23,652 bases of DNA from Zoogloea sp035335645. GTDB taxonomy: Bacteria; Pseudomonadota; Gammaproteobacteria; Burkholderiales; Rhodocyclaceae. The notes beneath the pieces were generated by a model. That model was not told where the DNA came from and searched no databases. It worked only from the letters and a program-made list of their open reading frames with translations. The DNA lies in the NCBI GenBank assembly GCA_035335645.1, contig DAOQMM010000050.1, forward strand, positions 1-23,652, in the 5' to 3' direction. Of this stretch, positions 7,171-15,311 are shown one piece after another. Each line of letters begins with the position of its first letter. The stretch's first letter is position 1. The position numbers and the translations under genes were made by a program.

Positions 7171-7740
7171 ATGAAATGCGCCCTCGCCGCCCTCATCCTT
7201 GCTTCCCAGGCCCTTGTGGCCAGTGCTGCACCCCAGGTTGAACTGAAGACCACCGCCGGCACGATCGTCGTCGACCTGAACAGCGAGAAGGCGCCCAAGA
7301 CCGTTGCCAATTTCGTCGACTATGTGAAGGCCGGCCACTACAACGGCGTGATCTTTCATCGGGTCATCGACGGCTTCATGATCCAAGGCGGCGGCTTCAC
7401 CCCCGAGATGAAGGAAAAACCCACCCGCGCGCCGATCCAGAGCGAATCCAAGAACGGCCTCAAGAACGACGCCGGCACCCTCGCCATGGCCCGCACCCAG
7501 GACCCCCACTCCGCGTCCGCCCAGTTCTTCATCAACCTCGTGGACAACGCCCCCCTCAACTACCCCTCGCCCGATGGCTGGGGCTACACCGTATTCGGCA
7601 AGGTCGTGACCGGCATGGACGTGGTCCGCAAGATCGGCCAGACTCCCACCGGCAACCGGGGCTTTTACCGGGACGTGCCCCTCGAAGCCGTCGTCATCCA
7701 GAGCGCCCGCGTGCTGCCCGACGCCCCCGCGGCCAAGTAA
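7171..7740 (+). CDS. ppiA: Periplasmic peptidyl-prolyl cis-trans isomerase (cyclophilin, PpiA type)
   Basis: 189 residues from the ATG at 7171, preceded by CGGAG at a good distance. The frame is open further upstream, but only this start gives the signal peptide MKCALAALILASQALVASA with cleavage before APQVELKTT. It catalyses proline isomerisation during folding of exported proteins. Cyclophilin signatures are complete: FHRVIDGFMIQGGG (the active-site Arg is in FHR), NDAGTLAMAR, SASAQFFINL and GYTVFGKVVTGMDVV. It lies 38 bp after the transpeptidase gene and 32 bp before a close paralogue without a signal peptide, so this is the exported member of a tandem pair. It is probably in the same transcript as the TPR and transpeptidase genes. 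Confidence 0.95.
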   Translation: MKCALAALILASQALVASAAPQVELKTTAGTIVVDLNSEKAPKTVANFVDYVKAGHYNGVIFHRVIDGFMIQGGGFTPEMKEKPTRAPIQSESKNGLKNDAGTLAMARTQDPHSASAQFFINLVDNAPLNYPSPDGWGYTVFGKVVTGMDVVRKIGQTPTGNRGFYRDVPLEAVVIQSARVLPDAPAAK

Positions 7741-7772
7741 ACAGGTTTTTTCCCTTCCAACAGGAGCACCCC

Positions 7773-8267
7773 ATGGCTGTCAAACTCGTGACCAACTTCG
7801 GCGACATCACCCTTGAACTGGACGCCGACAAGGCCCCCGTCACCGTCAAGAACTTCCTCGGCTACGTGGAAGCCGGCCACTACAACAACACCGTCTTCCA
7901 CCGCGTCATCAACGGCTTCATGATCCAGGGCGGCGGCTTCGAACCCGGCATGAAACAGAAGGACACCGGCGAGCAGATCCAGAACGAAGCCAACAACGGC
8001 CTCAAGAACGACGCTGGCACCATCGCCATGGCGCGCACCCAGGCACCCCACTCCGCCACCGCCCAGTTCTTCATCAATGTGGCCGACAACGACTTCCTCA
8101 ACCACCGCTCCCCCGACATTCAGGGCTGGGGTTACTGCGTCTTCGGCCGCGTTACCGAAGGCATGGACGTGGTGAACAAGATCAAGGGCGTCAAGACCGG
8201 CTCCAAGGGCTTCCACCAGGACGTGCCGGTGGAAGACGTCATCATCGAGCGCGCCGAGATCCTCTGA
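7773..8267 (+). CDS. ppiB: Cytoplasmic peptidyl-prolyl cis-trans isomerase B (cyclophilin)
   Basis: 164 residues, the usual PpiB length, starting directly with MAVKLVTNFGDITLELDADKAP and no signal peptide, so it is cytoplasmic. A strong AGGAG precedes the ATG. It has the same signatures as the upstream gene: FHRVINGFMIQGGGFEPGMKQK, NDAGTIAMARTQAPHSATAQFFINV and the Trp-containing GWGYCVFGRV. The close match to PpiA over nearly its full length indicates a tandem duplication, with one copy exported and one kept inside the cell. It is followed 28 bp later by lpxH. Confidence 0.97.
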   Translation: MAVKLVTNFGDITLELDADKAPVTVKNFLGYVEAGHYNNTVFHRVINGFMIQGGGFEPGMKQKDTGEQIQNEANNGLKNDAGTIAMARTQAPHSATAQFFINVADNDFLNHRSPDIQGWGYCVFGRVTEGMDVVNKIKGVKTGSKGFHQDVPVEDVIIERAEIL

Positions 8268-8295
8268 TCCGGCCTGTCAGCGGGGCTTCCGGCAC

Positions 8296-9021
8296 ATGCG
8301 CGTCCATTTCATCTCCGATCTGCACCTGAGTGCCGACCGCCCCGCCCTCATCGGGCTGTTCGAACGCTACCTGGCCGGCCCGGCACGTACGGCAGAACAG
8401 CTCTACATCCTCGGTGACCTGCTCGAATACTGGTGTGGTGACGACGACACGGATGATCCGCTGGCGCGCCGCCTGTGCGGTGCCCTGAAGGACCTTTCCG
8501 CGTCCGGCTGTCAGGTGAGCTTCATGGCCGGCAATCGGGATCTGCTCATCGGCCCCGCCTTCGCCGAGCGTGCCGGCTTCACGCTGCTGCCGGAGCCGAC
8601 GCTGATCGAGTTGGACGGACAGCCAACACTGCTGTGTCACGGCGACAGCCTCTGCACCGATGACGTGGCCTACCAGGCCTACCGGACCCAGGTGCGGGAC
8701 CCGGTCTGGCAGCAGGGCTTCCTGGCACAACCGCTTGAAGCCCGCAAGCATTTCGTCCAGGGCCTGCGCATGAAGAGCGAGGCGGCCAAGAGCGGCAAGG
8801 CGGCCGACATTATGGACGTCAATGCCGACGCGGTGGCCGGACTGCTGCGCGCCCACGCCTATCCGCGGCTCATCCATGGCCACACTCACCGCCCGGCAAC
8901 CCATCACCTCACGGTGGATGGGCACGCCTGCGAACGCTGGGTCCTGGCCGACTGGCATGATGACCAGGGCGAAGTCCTGATCTGGGACGGCGACCGCCTG
9001 CTGCGCCAGATCCTGCGCTGA
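8296..9021 (+). CDS. lpxH: UDP-2,3-diacylglucosamine diphosphatase LpxH
   Basis: 241 residues, matching E. coli LpxH (240). It hydrolyses UDP-2,3-diacylglucosamine to lipid X and UMP at the inner face of the cytoplasmic membrane, the fourth step of lipid A synthesis. The calcineurin-like metallophosphatase ligands are in place: D8 and H10 in FISDLHLS, D41 in LGDLLEYW, N80 in GNRD, a His in LLCHGDSLCTDD, and H194/H196/H198 in HGHTHRP. Gene order ppiB-lpxH is common in proteobacteria. The Shine-Dalgarno sequence is weak (a G-rich stretch). It is the last gene of the plus-strand envelope cluster and ends at a bidirectional terminator. Confidence 0.97.
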   Translation: MRVHFISDLHLSADRPALIGLFERYLAGPARTAEQLYILGDLLEYWCGDDDTDDPLARRLCGALKDLSASGCQVSFMAGNRDLLIGPAFAERAGFTLLPEPTLIELDGQPTLLCHGDSLCTDDVAYQAYRTQVRDPVWQQGFLAQPLEARKHFVQGLRMKSEAAKSGKAADIMDVNADAVAGLLRAHAYPRLIHGHTHRPATHHLTVDGHACERWVLADWHDDQGEVLIWDGDRLLRQILR

Positions 9022-9053
9022 AAAAACGAATGCCCGGACCTTGCCGGGCATTT
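9021..9053. terminator. Bidirectional terminator between lpxH and metZ
   Basis: AATGCCCGG (9029-9037), loop ACCTTG, CCGGGCATT (9044-9052). The plus strand reads into TTT, and on the minus strand the stem is followed within two bases by six T (the A run 9021-9026). It serves the convergent lpxH and metZ transcripts. Confidence 0.85.
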
Positions 9054-9090
9054 CCGTTTACCGCAGCGCCGGCACAGAGGCCGGTTTGCC

Positions 9091-10263
9091 TTACAAAAGG
9101 GCCAGCCCGCGGGCCAGATCCGCTTTCAGATCCTCGACGGACTCCAGCCCGACGGCCACCCGAAGCAGGCTTTCACGGATACCGGCGGCCTCCCGCGCTT
9201 CAGGGCTGATCCGTCCGTGGGTCGTGGTGGCAGGATGGGTGATGGTGGTCTTGGTATCCCCCAGATTGGCGGTAATGGACATCACCTGGGTGTGGTCCAC
9301 CACCCGCCAGGCTTCGTCGCGGCCGCCCTGCACCTCGAAGCTCACGATGGCACCGCCGCTCTTCTGCTGCCGCAAGGCCAGTTCATGCTGGGGATGGGAC
9401 GGCAGCCCGGGGTAATGCACCCGCGCCACCTGCGGCTGGGCTTCGAGCCAGCGTGCCAGTTCGAGCGCCGCCGCTGACTGGGCCGCCATGCGGATGGACA
9501 GGGTCTCCAGGCCCTTGAGGATCACCCAGGCATTGAAGGGCGAGATGCACGGACCAGCCGTGCGCAGGAACTTGAAGACCTCATCCACGTGCTGTGCCGC
9601 ACCGCAGACCGCACCGCCCAGCACCCGCCCCTGCCCGTCCAGATACTTGGTCGCGGAATGGATGACCAGATCGGCCCCCAGGGCCAGCGGTTGCTGCAGG
9701 GCCGGTGAACAGAAGCAGTTATCCACCGCCAGCAGCGCCCCGGCCTCATGGGCGATGGCGGCCACGGCGCCGATGTCCACCAGTTCGGTGAGCGGATTGG
9801 ACGGGGATTCGACGAAGAACAGCTTCGTACGGGGCGTCACCGCCGCCCGGTAGGCCGCCAGATCGGTGGCCGGCACGAAGCTCGTCTCGATACCGAACTT
9901 GGACAGGATGTTGCCGAACAGCTGCTGGGTCGCCCCGAACAGCCCCCGGGAAGCCACCACATGGTCGCCTGCCTGCATCAGCGCCATCACCGTCGCCAGG
10001 ATCGCCGCCATGCCAGACGCGGTGGCCACGCAGGATTCCGCACCCTCCAGGGCCGCCAGACGCTGTTGCATGGCGGTGACCGTCGGGTTGGTGAACCGGG
10101 CGTAGACATTGCCTTCCTCTTCGCCGGAAAACCGCGCCGCTGCCTGGGCGGCACTGTCGAAGACAAAGCTGGAAGTCAGATAGAGCGCTTCCGAATGCTC
10201 ATTGAACTGGCTGCGGGCCGTGCCAGCCCGGACGGCCAGGGTTTCGGGATGAAGTGGGTTCAT
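9091..10263 (-). CDS. metZ: O-succinylhomoserine sulfhydrylase (PLP-dependent)
   Basis: 390 residues. It makes homocysteine directly from O-succinylhomoserine and sulfide, bypassing cystathionine, in methionine synthesis. It is a Cys/Met-metabolism PLP enzyme: YARFTNPT near the N-terminus, the SGMAAI loop, the GLFGATQQLF segment, and the PLP lysine K206 in SATKYLDGQGR, a motif typical of MetZ. The start at 10263 gives MNPLHPETLAVRAGTARSQFNEHSEALYLTSSF, and GAAGGATC-type spacing (tgaaggatc) places a good Shine-Dalgarno before it. Only 6 bp separate it from the purF stop, so it is co-transcribed; purF-metZ is a familiar pair in Pseudomonas and betaproteobacteria. It is the last gene of the minus-strand operon. 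O-acetylhomoserine as the substrate cannot be fully excluded. Confidence 0.94.
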   Translation of the reverse strand: MNPLHPETLAVRAGTARSQFNEHSEALYLTSSFVFDSAAQAAARFSGEEEGNVYARFTNPTVTAMQQRLAALEGAESCVATASGMAAILATVMALMQAGDHVVASRGLFGATQQLFGNILSKFGIETSFVPATDLAAYRAAVTPRTKLFFVESPSNPLTELVDIGAVAAIAHEAGALLAVDNCFCSPALQQPLALGADLVIHSATKYLDGQGRVLGGAVCGAAQHVDEVFKFLRTAGPCISPFNAWVILKGLETLSIRMAAQSAAALELARWLEAQPQVARVHYPGLPSHPQHELALRQQKSGGAIVSFEVQGGRDEAWRVVDHTQVMSITANLGDTKTTITHPATTTHGRISPEAREAAGIRESLLRVAVGLESVEDLKADLARGLALL

Positions 10264-10269
10264 GATCCT

Positions 10270-11793
10270 TCAGCCCTCGTGCCCGGTGACGAGATTCAGG
10301 TCCATCTGCGCTGCGCCCTCGGACGCATCGGACGGCGCCTCACTCCGCTGCGTCTCGACGCCGTCGAGGTATTCGGCGGTCACATCACCGGTCACGTAAC
10401 AGCCGTCGAAGCACGAGGTCTCGAACACCGAGATGACCGGATTGAGCGCACGCACCGCCGCCTTCAGATCCTCAAGATCCTGGTAGATCAACGCGTCAGC
10501 GCCAATCTCGGCACAGATCTCGTCCTCGGTCCGATTGCTGGCGATGAGCTCATGACGCGTCGGCATGTCGATGCCGTACACGTTGGCAAAGCGCACCGGA
10601 GGCGCCGCCGACGCCATGTAGACCTGCGTTGCGCCGGCATCGCGGGCCATCTGCACGATCTCGCGGCTGGTGGTCCCGCGCACGATGGAATCGTCCACCA
10701 GCAGCACCTTCTTGCCGCGGAATTCCTGATGGATCGCATTGAGCTTCTGGCGTACGGACTTCCGACGGATGGACAGGCCGGGCATGATGAAGGTGCGGCC
10801 GATGTAGCGATTCTTGACGAAGCCTTCCCGATACGGGACGTTGAGATGATGGGCCATCTCCATTGCCGATGGACGACTGGAATCGGGGATCGGGATGACC
10901 ACGTCGATTTCCAGGTGCGGCATCGTGGAACGCAGCTTGCGCGCCAGGAATTCACCCATCTTGATGCGGGCGTCGTACACCGAGATGTTGTCGATCAGTG
11001 AATCAGGCCGCGCCAGGTAGACGAACTCGAACATGCACGGCGCGTGCACCGTGTGCGTCGCACACTGACGGCTGTGGAATCCACCCTCCGCATCGATGAG
11101 GATCGCCTCACCGGGCGCCACGTCCCGCACCAGGCGGAAACCAAGCACATCCAGGGCCACGCTCTCGGACGCCACCATCCACTCGGTGCCGGCGGGCGTA
11201 TCGTTCCGGCCGATCACCAGCGGGCGGATGCCATAGGGATCGCGGAAGGCCAGGAGGCCCGTACCGGAGATCATGGCCACCGTGGCATAGGCTCCGCGGC
11301 AGCGCCGATGCACGCCGGCCACGGCCTTGAAAACCGTGTCCTGATCGAGACGGAAGCTGCTCGCGGCGGCCTGGAGTTCGTGCGCCAGCACATTGAGCAG
11401 CACCTCCGAATCGGAGTTGGTGTTGATGTGGCGCAGGTCGGAGAGAAACATCTCCCGCTTCAGATCTTCGGCGTTGGTCAGGTTGCCGTTGTGGGCCAGC
11501 ATGATGCCGAACGGCGAGTTCACGTAGAACGGCTGCGCCTCCGCCGCGGACGACGCGGAACCGGCGGTCGGATAGCGCACGTGGGCGATGCCCCAGTTGC
11601 CGGGCAGATCCCGCATGTTGCGCGTACGGAACACATCGCGCACCAGGCCCGAGGACTTGTGCATGTGAAAGCGCCCCCCTTCGGCCGTGGCGATGCCCGC
11701 CGCGTCCTGGCCCCGGTGCTGGAGCACCTGGAGGCCGTCATACAGGAGCTGATTGACGCGTGTAGTCGCGACTACGCCCAGAATCCCACACAT
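10270..11793 (-). CDS. purF: Amidophosphoribosyltransferase
   Basis: 507 residues from the ATG at 11793 (E. coli PurF has 505). It catalyses the first committed step of purine synthesis, PRPP plus glutamine to phosphoribosylamine. The frame extends to 11907, but the active enzyme must begin MCGILGVV so that Cys2 is the N-terminal nucleophile of the glutaminase; an AAGGTGG Shine-Dalgarno just upstream confirms this. The N-terminal Ntn domain shows LQHRGQDAAGIAT and AHNGNLTN. The C-terminal phosphoribosyltransferase domain shows KKVLLVDDSIVRGTTS, the PRPP-binding loop. It lies 11 bp after cvpA and 6 bp before metZ; cvpA-purF is conserved across proteobacteria. No purine-repressor operator was recognised. 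Confidence 0.98.
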   Translation of the reverse strand: MCGILGVVATTRVNQLLYDGLQVLQHRGQDAAGIATAEGGRFHMHKSSGLVRDVFRTRNMRDLPGNWGIAHVRYPTAGSASSAAEAQPFYVNSPFGIMLAHNGNLTNAEDLKREMFLSDLRHINTNSDSEVLLNVLAHELQAAASSFRLDQDTVFKAVAGVHRRCRGAYATVAMISGTGLLAFRDPYGIRPLVIGRNDTPAGTEWMVASESVALDVLGFRLVRDVAPGEAILIDAEGGFHSRQCATHTVHAPCMFEFVYLARPDSLIDNISVYDARIKMGEFLARKLRSTMPHLEIDVVIPIPDSSRPSAMEMAHHLNVPYREGFVKNRYIGRTFIMPGLSIRRKSVRQKLNAIHQEFRGKKVLLVDDSIVRGTTSREIVQMARDAGATQVYMASAAPPVRFANVYGIDMPTRHELIASNRTEDEICAEIGADALIYQDLEDLKAAVRALNPVISVFETSCFDGCYVTGDVTAEYLDGVETQRSEAPSDASEGAAQMDLNLVTGHEG

Positions 11794-11804
11794 TTCAAAC
11801 CACC

Positions 11805-12296
11805 TTATCTGAATCGAAGTCTCTTTGTCAGGGGGTCGGGCAGCCACGGCCGGGTAGCCAGCACCGCCGTTTCCAGCGGCGCGGACAGACTCGCTTCGCG
11901 CCACCACGCTTCCCGGGCGAGGCCAGCCAGTCCGACCAGCACCGCAACTGCAAATACGATCACGCCACCCCGCACGAGGCCGAAACAGGCCCCCAGGAAA
12001 CGGTCCGCCAGTCCCAGCCCGGCTGCCTGGATCAACTCGCGCAGCAGCCAGCGTAGCAGGGCCACACCCACCAGTACGCCCACGAAGATCACGACGAAGG
12101 CCACGGGCGCCTGCAGCACCGGCTCACGCACCCACGCGGCGAGCCACGGCGTCACGTCGGGCAGGAAGGCCTTTGCCACCAGAAAAGCCAGCACCCAGGC
12201 ACCCAGCGCGACAACTTCCGAGATCAGCCCGCGCCAGAACCCAAGCAGCGCGGAGAGCCCCAGGAGCCCGAGCATGGCGTAGTCGAATCCGTTCAA
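11805..12296 (-). CDS. cvpA: CvpA family membrane protein
   Basis: 163 residues with about four hydrophobic helices: 5-20, 28-45, 63-85 and 106-127. It is an inner-membrane protein needed in E. coli for colicin V production and envelope homeostasis; the molecular role is unclear. The N-terminus, F-DYAMLGLLGLSALLGFWRGL, is the CvpA hallmark. The start is a TTG at 12296 with AGG seven bases upstream. The first ATG (12274) would remove the conserved FDYA segment, so TTG is preferred. It begins 13 bp after the dedD stop and ends 11 bp before purF, the same order as E. coli dedD-cvpA-purF. Confidence 0.93.
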   Translation of the reverse strand: MNGFDYAMLGLLGLSALLGFWRGLISEVVALGAWVLAFLVAKAFLPDVTPWLAAWVREPVLQAPVAFVVIFVGVLVGVALLRWLLRELIQAAGLGLADRFLGACFGLVRGGVIVFAVAVLVGLAGLAREAWWREASLSAPLETAVLATRPWLPDPLTKRLRFR

Positions 12297-12309
12297 GAAC
12301 CTGCGCGAC

Positions 12310-13101
12310 CTAGGGCTTGACCGCCACTGACGCGGACACGCCCATCATCTTCGAGATGCGCGCGGCCGCCTTGTCCGCCGCCGCCTTGTTGGGGAAGGGC
12401 CCGGCCCGCACCCGGATCTTGTCGCCCAGCGGCTCGGTGTAGGTCGCGAATCCCTCGGCCTTGAGCCGTGCCCGGAGGGCCGTCACATTCGCCGCTTCGC
12501 GGTAGGCGCCCAGCAGCACCACATGGGGGCCGTTAGCCCCGGCCGTCGGCGCCTCGCCGTTGAGCAGGGCCTTGGCCCGCTCCGCGTCGGTGGGAGGCTT
12601 GGGCTTGGGTTCCGGCTCCGGCTTGGGTTCCGGTTTAGGTTCCGGCTTCTTGGGCTCCGGCTTCGGTTCTGGCTTCCTGGGCTCAGGTTTCGCGTCCGGC
12701 TTGGGCACCGGACGGACTTCAGGCTTCACGTCGGGCGGAGGCTCCACCGCCGCCTGTGGCCTGACCGGATCCACACGGCCGGCAGGTGCACCGGCCTCCG
12801 GTTGCACCGTCTTGGGCACTGTCCTGTCGCGGGGCAGCGCGACGCCGTCATCGACAGCCGCATCGGCCGCTCCGGCAACAGGCTGAGTCGGCGCAGGCCC
12901 CTTGCCCGAGATCACCCGCGACGTGAAATTGCTGCCTTCCTGGCTTGGAATGCGGATCTGCACGTCCTGGGAGGGCGGTCGCGGTTCGTGGTCCATGACC
13001 ATGGGCAGCACGATGGCCGCCGTCAGGGCCAGCGCCGCCGATCCGACCAGGCGCCGTCGCGCCCGCTTCTTGAGATCGAGCTGGGAATCAGAGTCCGCCA
13101 T
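12310..13101 (-). CDS. dedD: SPOR-domain cell-division protein (DedD-like)
   Basis: 263 residues: a basic N-terminal cytoplasmic segment (LKKRARRRLV), one membrane helix at about 19-36 (SAALALTAAIVLPMVM), a long Pro/Lys/Glu-rich periplasmic linker (about 95-170, with KPEPK repeats), and a C-terminal SPOR domain at about 185-260 (HVVLLGAYREAANVTALRARL...RVRAGPFPNKAAADKAAARI). SPOR domains bind denuded septal glycan, and DedD in E. coli promotes septal peptidoglycan synthesis. The folC-dedD-cvpA order supports the name. The first 14 bases overlap the end of folC. An AGGTG lies 8 bases before the ATG. Confidence 0.9.
   Translation of the reverse strand: MADSDSQLDLKKRARRRLVGSAALALTAAIVLPMVMDHEPRPPSQDVQIRIPSQEGSNFTSRVISGKGPAPTQPVAGAADAAVDDGVALPRDRTVPKTVQPEAGAPAGRVDPVRPQAAVEPPPDVKPEVRPVPKPDAKPEPRKPEPKPEPKKPEPKPEPKPEPEPKPKPPTDAERAKALLNGEAPTAGANGPHVVLLGAYREAANVTALRARLKAEGFATYTEPLGDKIRVRAGPFPNKAAADKAAARISKMMGVSASVAVKP
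12593..12712. repeat. Degenerate tandem repeat coding the Lys-Pro-Glu linker of DedD
   Basis: Read on the plus strand, units such as GGCTTGGGTTCCGG, GGTTTAGGTTCCGG and GGCTTCTTGGGCTCCGG recur with small changes. They encode alternating KPEP, KPEPK and PEPKP. Such linkers usually vary in length among strains through slippage. Confidence 0.7.
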
Positions 13102-14386
13102 CCTGCTGCACCTGATGCGAGACCTTCATGCCGGCGAGAACGTCCGCAACGGTCAGGAAGGATCCAAAAACGACAATTCTATCACCCTCGGCTGCCTGCT
13201 CACGGACCGCCCGGTAGGCGGCAGCGGGCGTCTCGAAGCCGGCCACATCCCCTTTGACGCCTTCGTCATGGAGAAGCGCGATGAGTCCGTCCGCCGACAG
13301 TCCGCGTGGTCCGGGCAAGGTAGCCACACGCCAGTGATCCACACGATCCTTCAGCAGGCTGACGACGCCGGCCACATCCTTGTCCGCCAGCATCCCGAAG
13401 ACCGCCCAGGTTTCCGGGAAGAAGCCCATGCTCGCCAGGTTTTCGTTGAGCACGCCGGCCGCCTGCGGGTTGTGGGCCACGTCCAGCACCACGGCAGGCC
13501 GGCCCGGCAGCACCTGGAAGCGCCCGGGCAGCTCCACCAGCATGAAGCCCTGGCGGATCGCCTGCATGGGTACCGGCAGAATGGGCTTGACGGCCTCACA
13601 GGCCGCCATCACGGCGGCCGCGTTGAGGAGCTGATTGGTGCCACGCAGTGCCGGATAGGCCAGGCCGCCCCGACGGCTGCCTTGGGCGAGCCAGAAGGCC
13701 CATTGATTCTGGTCGCCGGCAAAGCCGAAATCCCGGCCGCTGACCCACAGGGGCGCGCCGATCGCCGCGGCATGGTCCAGCAGGGACTGGGGCGGCAGCG
13801 GATCGGCGCAGATGGCCGGCTTGCCGGCGCGGAAGATCCCGGCTTTCTCGAAGCCGATCGCCTCGCGGGTGCTACCCAGGTAATCCATGTGATCCAGGGC
13901 CACGCTGGTGACGATGGCGCAGTCCGGTTCGAAGACATTGACCGCGTCCAGGCGTCCGCCCAGCCCCACTTCGAGGATCACCGCCTCTACGCCGGCCCGC
14001 GCAAAGGCGGCCCAGGCGGCCAAGGTGCCGTGCTCGAAGTAGGTCAGGGGTACATCACCGCGGGCGCGCTCGACCTCGACGAACGCGTCCACCAGTTCCG
14101 CATCACTGGCTTCGCGGCCGTCGATGCGCACGCGCTCGTTGTAGCGCAGCAGGTGCGGCGAGGTGTACAGCCCGACCCGGTAGCCGGCGGCCAGCAGCAC
14201 GGCTTCGAGGAGCGCACAGGTGGAGCCCTTGCCGTTGGTGCCGCCGACGATGAACACGGGGCAGGTCTGGGGATGGCCAAGCGCGTCGCGCACGCGACGG
14301 ACGCGCTCCAGGCCAAGCTGGATGGTCTGGTCGTGCCGCACTTCGAGCAGGCTCAGCCAGCCGTCCAGGGTTTCAGGCCACTGCAT
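13088..14386 (-). CDS. folC: Bifunctional dihydrofolate synthase / folylpolyglutamate synthase
   Basis: 432 residues, normal for FolC. It joins glutamate to dihydropteroate and extends the polyglutamate tail of folates in the cytoplasm. It is a Mur-ligase-like ATP enzyme: P-loop GGTNGKGST at about 48-56, then LYTSPHLLRYNERVRIDG, the omega/folate-binding LTYFEHGTLAAWAAF, EVGLGGRLDAVN with SVALDHMDYLG, and the C-terminal VVLDVAHNPQAAGVL. A GGGAG seven bases before the ATG at 14386 supports the start. It overlaps dedD by 14 bases and follows accD by 52 bp, as in E. coli. Confidence 0.97.
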   Translation of the reverse strand: MQWPETLDGWLSLLEVRHDQTIQLGLERVRRVRDALGHPQTCPVFIVGGTNGKGSTCALLEAVLLAAGYRVGLYTSPHLLRYNERVRIDGREASDAELVDAFVEVERARGDVPLTYFEHGTLAAWAAFARAGVEAVILEVGLGGRLDAVNVFEPDCAIVTSVALDHMDYLGSTREAIGFEKAGIFRAGKPAICADPLPPQSLLDHAAAIGAPLWVSGRDFGFAGDQNQWAFWLAQGSRRGGLAYPALRGTNQLLNAAAVMAACEAVKPILPVPMQAIRQGFMLVELPGRFQVLPGRPAVVLDVAHNPQAAGVLNENLASMGFFPETWAVFGMLADKDVAGVVSLLKDRVDHWRVATLPGPRGLSADGLIALLHDEGVKGDVAGFETPAAAYRAVREQAAEGDRIVVFGSFLTVADVLAGMKVSHQVQQDGGL

Positions 14387-14438
14387 TCAGATCTCCCGCC
14401 GGGGCGTACCGCACATCGGCGCCGTGGTCGGCGTGGTG

Positions 14439-15311
14439 CTAGGAGGCATTCTTGACGGACGCCTGGCGGGTCAGCAGGGTGAGCAGTTCCGAGAGGCGGT
14501 CGCGCAGTTCGCGACGGTCGATGATCAGGTCCACCGCCCCCTTTTCCTGCAGGAACTCAGAGCGCTGGAAGCCTTCGGGCAGGGTCTCGCGCACCGTCTG
14601 CTCGATCACCCGCGGACCGGCAAAACCGATCAGGGCGCCCGGCTCGGCGATCACCACGTCCCCCATGAAGGCGAAGCTCGCGGACACGCCCCCCATGGTG
14701 GGATCGGTGAGCAGGGTGATGAAGGGCAGCCGGCGATCCCCCAGCCGGGTAATGGCGGCGGTGGTCTTGGCCATCTGCATGAGGGAGAAGAGCCCTTCCT
14801 GCATGCGCGCGCCGCCCGTGGCGGTTGCGCAGATGAATGGCAGACGCTGCTCCAGCGCGGCCCGCACGCCGCGCACGAAGCGCTCGCCAACCACCGAGCC
14901 CATGGAGCCGCCGAGGAATTCAAACTCGAAGCAGGCGACCACCACCGGCACGGTCTTGATGGCACCCTGCACGACAACCAGCGCGTCCGCCTCACCGGTG
15001 TCCTCGTTGGCGGCCTTCAGACGCTCGGGATAGCGCTTGGAATCCCTGAACTTGAGGGGATCGACGGGCACCACCTCGGCCCCGATCTCGAAGCGGCCTT
15101 CCGGATCGAGCAGCAGATCGATGCGCTGGCGGGCGCGGATGCGCTGGTGGTGTCCGCACTTGGGGCAGACGTTCTGGTTGCTTTCCAGATCGGAGCGGTA
15201 CAGCACGGCCTCGCAGGCCGGGCATTTGCTCCACAGCCCTTCGGGAATCGCCTTGCGCGACGAGGTGTCGCGCTTGATCTTGGGCGGCAGCAGTTTGGTG
15301 AGCCAGCTCAT
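14439..15311 (-). CDS. accD: Acetyl-CoA carboxylase carboxyltransferase subunit beta
   Basis: 290 residues. With AccA (not in the window) it transfers the carboxyl group from biotin to acetyl-CoA, giving malonyl-CoA for fatty acid synthesis. The N-terminal zinc ribbon is visible as Cys30, Cys33, Cys49 and Cys52 (KCPACEAVLY...NVCPKCGHH). It is followed by the crotonase-like carboxyltransferase fold with GGARMQEGLFSLMQMAKT and LTDPTMGGVSASFAFMGD, then the conserved GFAGPRVIEQTVRETLPEGFQ. The ATG overlaps the trpA stop as ATGA, so translation is coupled to trpA. The same trpBA-accD-folC order is widespread in beta- and gammaproteobacteria. Confidence 0.98.
   Translation of the reverse strand: MSWLTKLLPPKIKRDTSSRKAIPEGLWSKCPACEAVLYRSDLESNQNVCPKCGHHQRIRARQRIDLLLDPEGRFEIGAEVVPVDPLKFRDSKRYPERLKAANEDTGEADALVVVQGAIKTVPVVVACFEFEFLGGSMGSVVGERFVRGVRAALEQRLPFICATATGGARMQEGLFSLMQMAKTTAAITRLGDRRLPFITLLTDPTMGGVSASFAFMGDVVIAEPGALIGFAGPRVIEQTVRETLPEGFQRSEFLQEKGAVDLIIDRRELRDRLSELLTLLTRQASVKNAS

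Noticed and set aside
9748..12282. Plus-strand open frames over metZ, purF and cvpA (417 and 412 codons)
   Set aside because: They lie opposite well-conserved genes, have His/Arg/Gly-rich composition typical of GC-rich shadows, and cross real gene boundaries.
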